This document shows, piece by piece, positions 61,040-64,000 of a DNA stretch of 64,000 nucleotides. Source of the DNA: Cytophagaceae bacterium (lineage in GTDB: Bacteria > Bacteroidota > Bacteroidia > Cytophagales > UBA9547). The notes under the pieces are model-generated. The model saw nothing but the letters and a program-made list of their open reading frames with translations, did no database searches and had not been told where the DNA came from. The position numbers and the translations under genes are program-made. Numbering within the stretch: position 1 is the stretch's first letter; each line of letters opens with the position of its first letter. The DNA is taken from positions 1-64,000 of the forward strand of contig JAIYAU010000041.1 of assembly GCA_027488865.1 (NCBI GenBank). Reading direction: 5' to 3'.

Positions 61040-63529
61040 TTATTCAGCAATTAATTTGATTGAGCTTGACTTACCATTAATCAACAAGTTCAAGAAATAA
61101 ATTCCTTTAGCAAAGCTTCCTTCAACTTCAATAGCATTGCTTCCGGCTTGGTATATGCTATTGTTTTTAATGTTGGTGACCAAATTTCCATTTATATCAA
61201 CTAGGCTTGCACTTATTGTTGAGCTTTCTTTTAAATTTAAAGAAATGGTAAATGCGTTTTTAATTGGATTTGGGAATACGGTTACTTCCTCTGTGTTTTG
61301 CAATTCTGAAGCATTGTCAACTCTTAATGTTCCATTTCCTAAGAACTCTTTTCTAGCAATGACCACCATTGTTGCTGCATTGATAGATACAGATGCTCCT
61401 GATGCATCAGTTTGTGAGCCATTACTTGAATTTGGGTGTTGAAACGAAACAAACATGAATTTGAAATCAGGCGAAAAAGTTAAACCTGTAGACTCAGAAC
61501 CGGCAGGTGTTTTGGCAAAAAGCTCTACGCGAGGGCTAGCTTGCGTGTGGCCTGCTCTTACCAACCATAAATGGCCGTTTCCTCCATCTTGATTTACCCA
61601 AAGATTGCCTTCATTGTCAAAAGCTAAATTGTCATTTCCTGTTCCCCAAGCAGTAGAGGTAGCGCCACTGCCAAAATTAATGGTATAATTGGTGCCGCCA
61701 ACGTAGGTAATAAAGTTGCTTACGCCACTAGTACCATTATCTGTAAATCTATATACTCTGCCATTTCCTTTTGAGGTAAAATAGATTTGTCCATTAGGAT
61801 CTATTTCTACATCTTCAATTCCATTAAACGGAGTGGCTCCCAAACCGCTTGCTAGTGAGAAAGTATTGTTTCTATCACTGATTGTGCTGTTAGGAACTAC
61901 CACCCAAGAGCCAGTACTAGAGGTAGGTTGGCCGCCTGAAAGAGAATTGGTTAATTTTAAAACATACAAGGTGCCTGTATATAAATTTCCGGCTGTGTTG
62001 GCTACAAATTTATACAATGCTCCTGATGGGTCATCTTCTCCGTAATAAACTGTTCTATTGTCGGCAGCTACCACGGCATTTTCATGGCTCATTCTACCCA
62101 TAGCCCAAAGTTTTTCAGCTTTTCCGTTCCCATACTGTTTTACAGCTCTTGTAACAGGATCTATCTCTACCAACCAGCCAACATCGTTATAACCATCGCC
62201 ATTTGCATCACCTGTATTTCTAGTTTCTTCTGCTGTAATGATTGTACCCCAGGGTGTAACCGCTCCGGAACAGTTTCTTTCAGTTTTTACCACATCTGAG
62301 AAACTTACCGGGTAGGCATTGTTTCTAGTCCATAGTTTGGTGCTGGCATTGTAGCTCACATCAAGAATAGATACTCCACCAGGACTATTTTCATGATTGA
62401 CAGCCACATATCCAGCAGTACTACTTCCTGATTTTGGTACATAACCAGTAAAATCAAATCCGGTTGGCGCAGTTCCACCTGAGGTATATGCATTGCCTTG
62501 TTTAAATAATTGTTGAAAAGTATGGGTAGATGGCAATACAAGTACTCCACTTTGTGCACTTGGCTGAACAGAGGTAAAACATGAAATAGTATTACAAACG
62601 GTTCCTTGTGCTTGAGTGGTAAAATTCCAATCGGTACTGTTTGTAATACCGACAAAGTTAAATCCTGCAATATCCTTAATTACTCCGGAGGCAAATTCAA
62701 CATTTACTGCTTTGTTGAAACCAAAATCTGATGGATTAATTGTAACTGTATTTCCATTAACTGTAACAGCAGTTGATGCTACATCTATGGTTTGAGTAGT
62801 AACTCCTGCCTCTTTTATTAAAATAGACCCTGTTCCTTTAGCCACATTTTCATTAAAGCTAAGTACTAGATTGGAAGCAACGTTTACATTACTAGAATTA
62901 TCATTTGGAGAAAGAGAAGTCAAAACAGGCGGTGCTACATCAGGAGTAGTTTGTGTAGCATTAAGCTCTAAGTCAAAGCTTACATCTGAGCTAGAGGCAC
63001 TTCTTTGGTGAATTTCTACGGCCACTACGTTGTTGCCTGTAGTGAAGCTTGAATTAGCCAATGTAGCTGTAAACCAAGTATTACCATCATCGCTGGCGTC
63101 AGCAGCTGCAAAGGTGTTAAAACTAATGGTGCCTGTTGGCATGTTGTTTCTATAGCGCTCAACACCATTTACATACAGCACAATTCCGTCGTCACGCTTT
63201 ACGCGCAGACTGATATTAGAAAGTTCACTTACATTGCTGATGTTAAAGGATTTTCTAAAATAAGAAGTAACATATTTATTGGAACTTGATGGACCAAAAC
63301 TAATTATGGTAGATTCGTCTCCATCGCCATATCCCAGTTGGGCAGATCCTGTCTTCCACGTAGCATCTGCAAATGAAGTTGCCCTCCAAGCAGTACCTTG
63401 GTTAGACCCATTGTCGAGATATTTCCAGCTAGCACCTTGGCTAATCAAAGAAATAGTTTGCGTTTGAGCATTGGCTAATGACCCTAAAGCCAATAAACCA
63501 ATAAACAAAAATGATAATGATTTTTTCAT
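61040..63529 (-). CDS. Secreted PhoX/DUF839-like protein with Ig-like and T9SS domains
   Basis: An 829-aa protein with a signal peptide ending SLANAQ. Residues about 22-195 are a galactose-binding-like beta domain (SWKYLDNGSNQGTAW, VKRDDGIVLYVNGVE). A SbsA-type Ig-like domain is at about 197-305 (SNVNVASNLVLSFNENVAKG). Residues about 310-735 match the PhoX/DUF839 propeller: GYVAVNHENSPGGVS, TPWGTIITAEETRNTGDANG, MGRMSHENAVVA, YYGEDDPSGALYKFVANT. The T9SS tail is VFPNPIKNAFTISLNL to the end. PhoX enzymes are calcium/iron phosphatases; whether all metal ligands are kept here could not be confirmed. Usually PhoX is Tat-exported; this one uses Sec and T9SS. Confidence 0.87.
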   Translation of the reverse strand: MKKSLSFLFIGLLALGSLANAQTQTISLISQGASWKYLDNGSNQGTAWRATSFADATWKTGSAQLGYGDGDESTIISFGPSSSNKYVTSYFRKSFNISNVSELSNISLRVKRDDGIVLYVNGVERYRNNMPTGTISFNTFAAADASDDGNTWFTATLANSSFTTGNNVVAVEIHQRSASSSDVSFDLELNATQTTPDVAPPVLTSLSPNDNSSNVNVASNLVLSFNENVAKGTGSILIKEAGVTTQTIDVASTAVTVNGNTVTINPSDFGFNKAVNVEFASGVIKDIAGFNFVGITNSTDWNFTTQAQGTVCNTISCFTSVQPSAQSGVLVLPSTHTFQQLFKQGNAYTSGGTAPTGFDFTGYVPKSGSSTAGYVAVNHENSPGGVSILDVSYNASTKLWTRNNAYPVSFSDVVKTERNCSGAVTPWGTIITAEETRNTGDANGDGYNDVGWLVEIDPVTRAVKQYGNGKAEKLWAMGRMSHENAVVAADNRTVYYGEDDPSGALYKFVANTAGNLYTGTLYVLKLTNSLSGGQPTSSTGSWVVVPNSTISDRNNTFSLASGLGATPFNGIEDVEIDPNGQIYFTSKGNGRVYRFTDNGTSGVSNFITYVGGTNYTINFGSGATSTAWGTGNDNLAFDNEGNLWVNQDGGNGHLWLVRAGHTQASPRVELFAKTPAGSESTGLTFSPDFKFMFVSFQHPNSSNGSQTDASGASVSINAATMVVIARKEFLGNGTLRVDNASELQNTEEVTVFPNPIKNAFTISLNLKESSTISASLVDINGNLVTNIKNNSIYQAGSNAIEVEGSFAKGIYFLNLLINGKSSSIKLIAE

Positions 63530-63789
63530 AATGATAAGTTTAATTTGATTCGCAAATTAAGACCTAAGTATCATTATGAAATTATGCCGATGTTATCAAA
63601 TTATTAATTTATTCTTCAATAAGGGTTTGTATTAATTTCTGTCATCTTAGCTTTTTGGCTACTAAATTGACCAGCTGGTTAAATAGTCGTTTAATGCTTA
63701 TTTGCCTTTAAAAACCCGCATCCAAGATCGTTCCGTTTTAATTTTTAGCTTGTTTATATCCATGATATCAACAGAATTGGATATAGAAG

Positions 63790-63999
63790 TTATGATCCAT
63801 GTATTGTGATATCGCAAGAACTGGTATAAATCATTAAACTCAACCAAGGGTTTCCAAGACTAAAATCCGAACGAATTAAAGTATATCCTCCACTATCAGT
63901 TGTAATATCAAAGAAAATCTCTACCCTAAAATCTCCCATTTCTTTGATCAAGCATGTTTGAGATTTTTTAATACCATGCTTAAAATGACAAAAGCCATC
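63790..63999 (-). CDS. C-terminal part of an unknown protein (cut by right edge)
   Basis: An open minus-strand frame of 69 codons enters from the right edge and ends at TAA 63790-63792. It reads as protein-like sequence (KEMGDFRVEIFFDITTDSGG, then YTLIRSDFSLGNPWLSLMIY), with a mixed beta pattern and an end at CDITIHGS. The frame is open to the edge, so the gene continues outside the window. No family recognised. Confidence 0.5.
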   Translation of the reverse strand, partial: DGFCHFKHGIKKSQTCLIKEMGDFRVEIFFDITTDSGGYTLIRSDFSLGNPWLSLMIYTSSCDITIHGS

Positions 64000-64000
64000 G

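Noticed and set aside
1-64000. tRNA, rRNA, CRISPR array, prophage or complete insertion sequence
   Set aside because: No cloverleaf-like sequence with a T-loop, no regularly spaced short repeats with unique spacers, and no transposase or phage structural genes were seen.

Overview
The window is from a low-GC member of the Bacteroidota. Evidence: four large secreted proteins with C-terminal type IX secretion (T9SS) sorting domains, two TonB-dependent receptors with N-terminal carboxypeptidase-regulatory-like domains, a short (287 aa) RpoD-type sigma factor, and promoter elements of the Bacteroidota form TTTG-N19/20-TAnnTTTG. Genus or species cannot be told. No rRNA, tRNA, CRISPR array, complete insertion sequence or prophage was seen.

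Layout. 1-3 kb: end of an unknown gene, a Crp/Fnr regulator, and an SDR dehydrogenase coupled to a membrane protein. 3-9 kb: a secreted PhoD phosphatase, then an AraC regulator divergent from a TonB receptor, with 21-bp-phased direct repeats between them. 9-14 kb: housekeeping genes (transketolase C-terminal half, rpsO, pnp, rpoD). 14.8-22.7 kb: a secreted ASH-type protein, a lipoprotein, a LytTR two-component pair and a vWA / DUF2306 / charged-protein operon. 23-25.4 kb: a PH-like membrane gene broken by one stop codon, then an overlapping ATPase-TOPRIM-like pair that could be a defence module. 25.4-29.2 kb: a second Crp/Fnr regulator with palindromic sites in front of an operon of membrane proteins ending in an NmrA-like protein. 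29.4-34.3 kb: a MarR regulator divergent from a TonB receptor / hotdog / TspO-like / membrane-protein operon; a perfect 17-bp palindrome contains both divergent -7 boxes. 34.5-43.7 kb: DUF1003, an acidic small protein, a 1236-aa PQQ-type sugar dehydrogenase fusion, a DUF6340 lipoprotein, and a GH16 glucanase whose strand order looks circularly permuted.

43.8-47.8 kb and 56.6-61 kb are the most unusual parts. Single unrelated genes (a DUF2004-like protein, a membrane protein, a HigBA toxin-antitoxin pair and an SGNH hydrolase in the first; a PD-(D/E)XK-like nuclease and small secreted proteins in the second) are each followed by a copy of a structured repeat. Families A and B are used in the first region and family C in the second. 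Looser B relatives lie at 15.7, 17.4 and 34.4 kb. This gene-repeat-gene layout resembles an integron cassette array, but no integrase is in the window and classical attC sites were not demonstrated.

48-56 kb: an FAD oxidoreductase, a membrane protein, an ECF42-type sigma factor with two tandem YciI/DGPF proteins, a xylulokinase and an HrpB-like helicase lacking its C-terminus. 61-64 kb: a secreted PhoX-like (DUF839) protein and the end of another gene at the right edge.

All functional calls come from reading motifs by eye; no database search was run.
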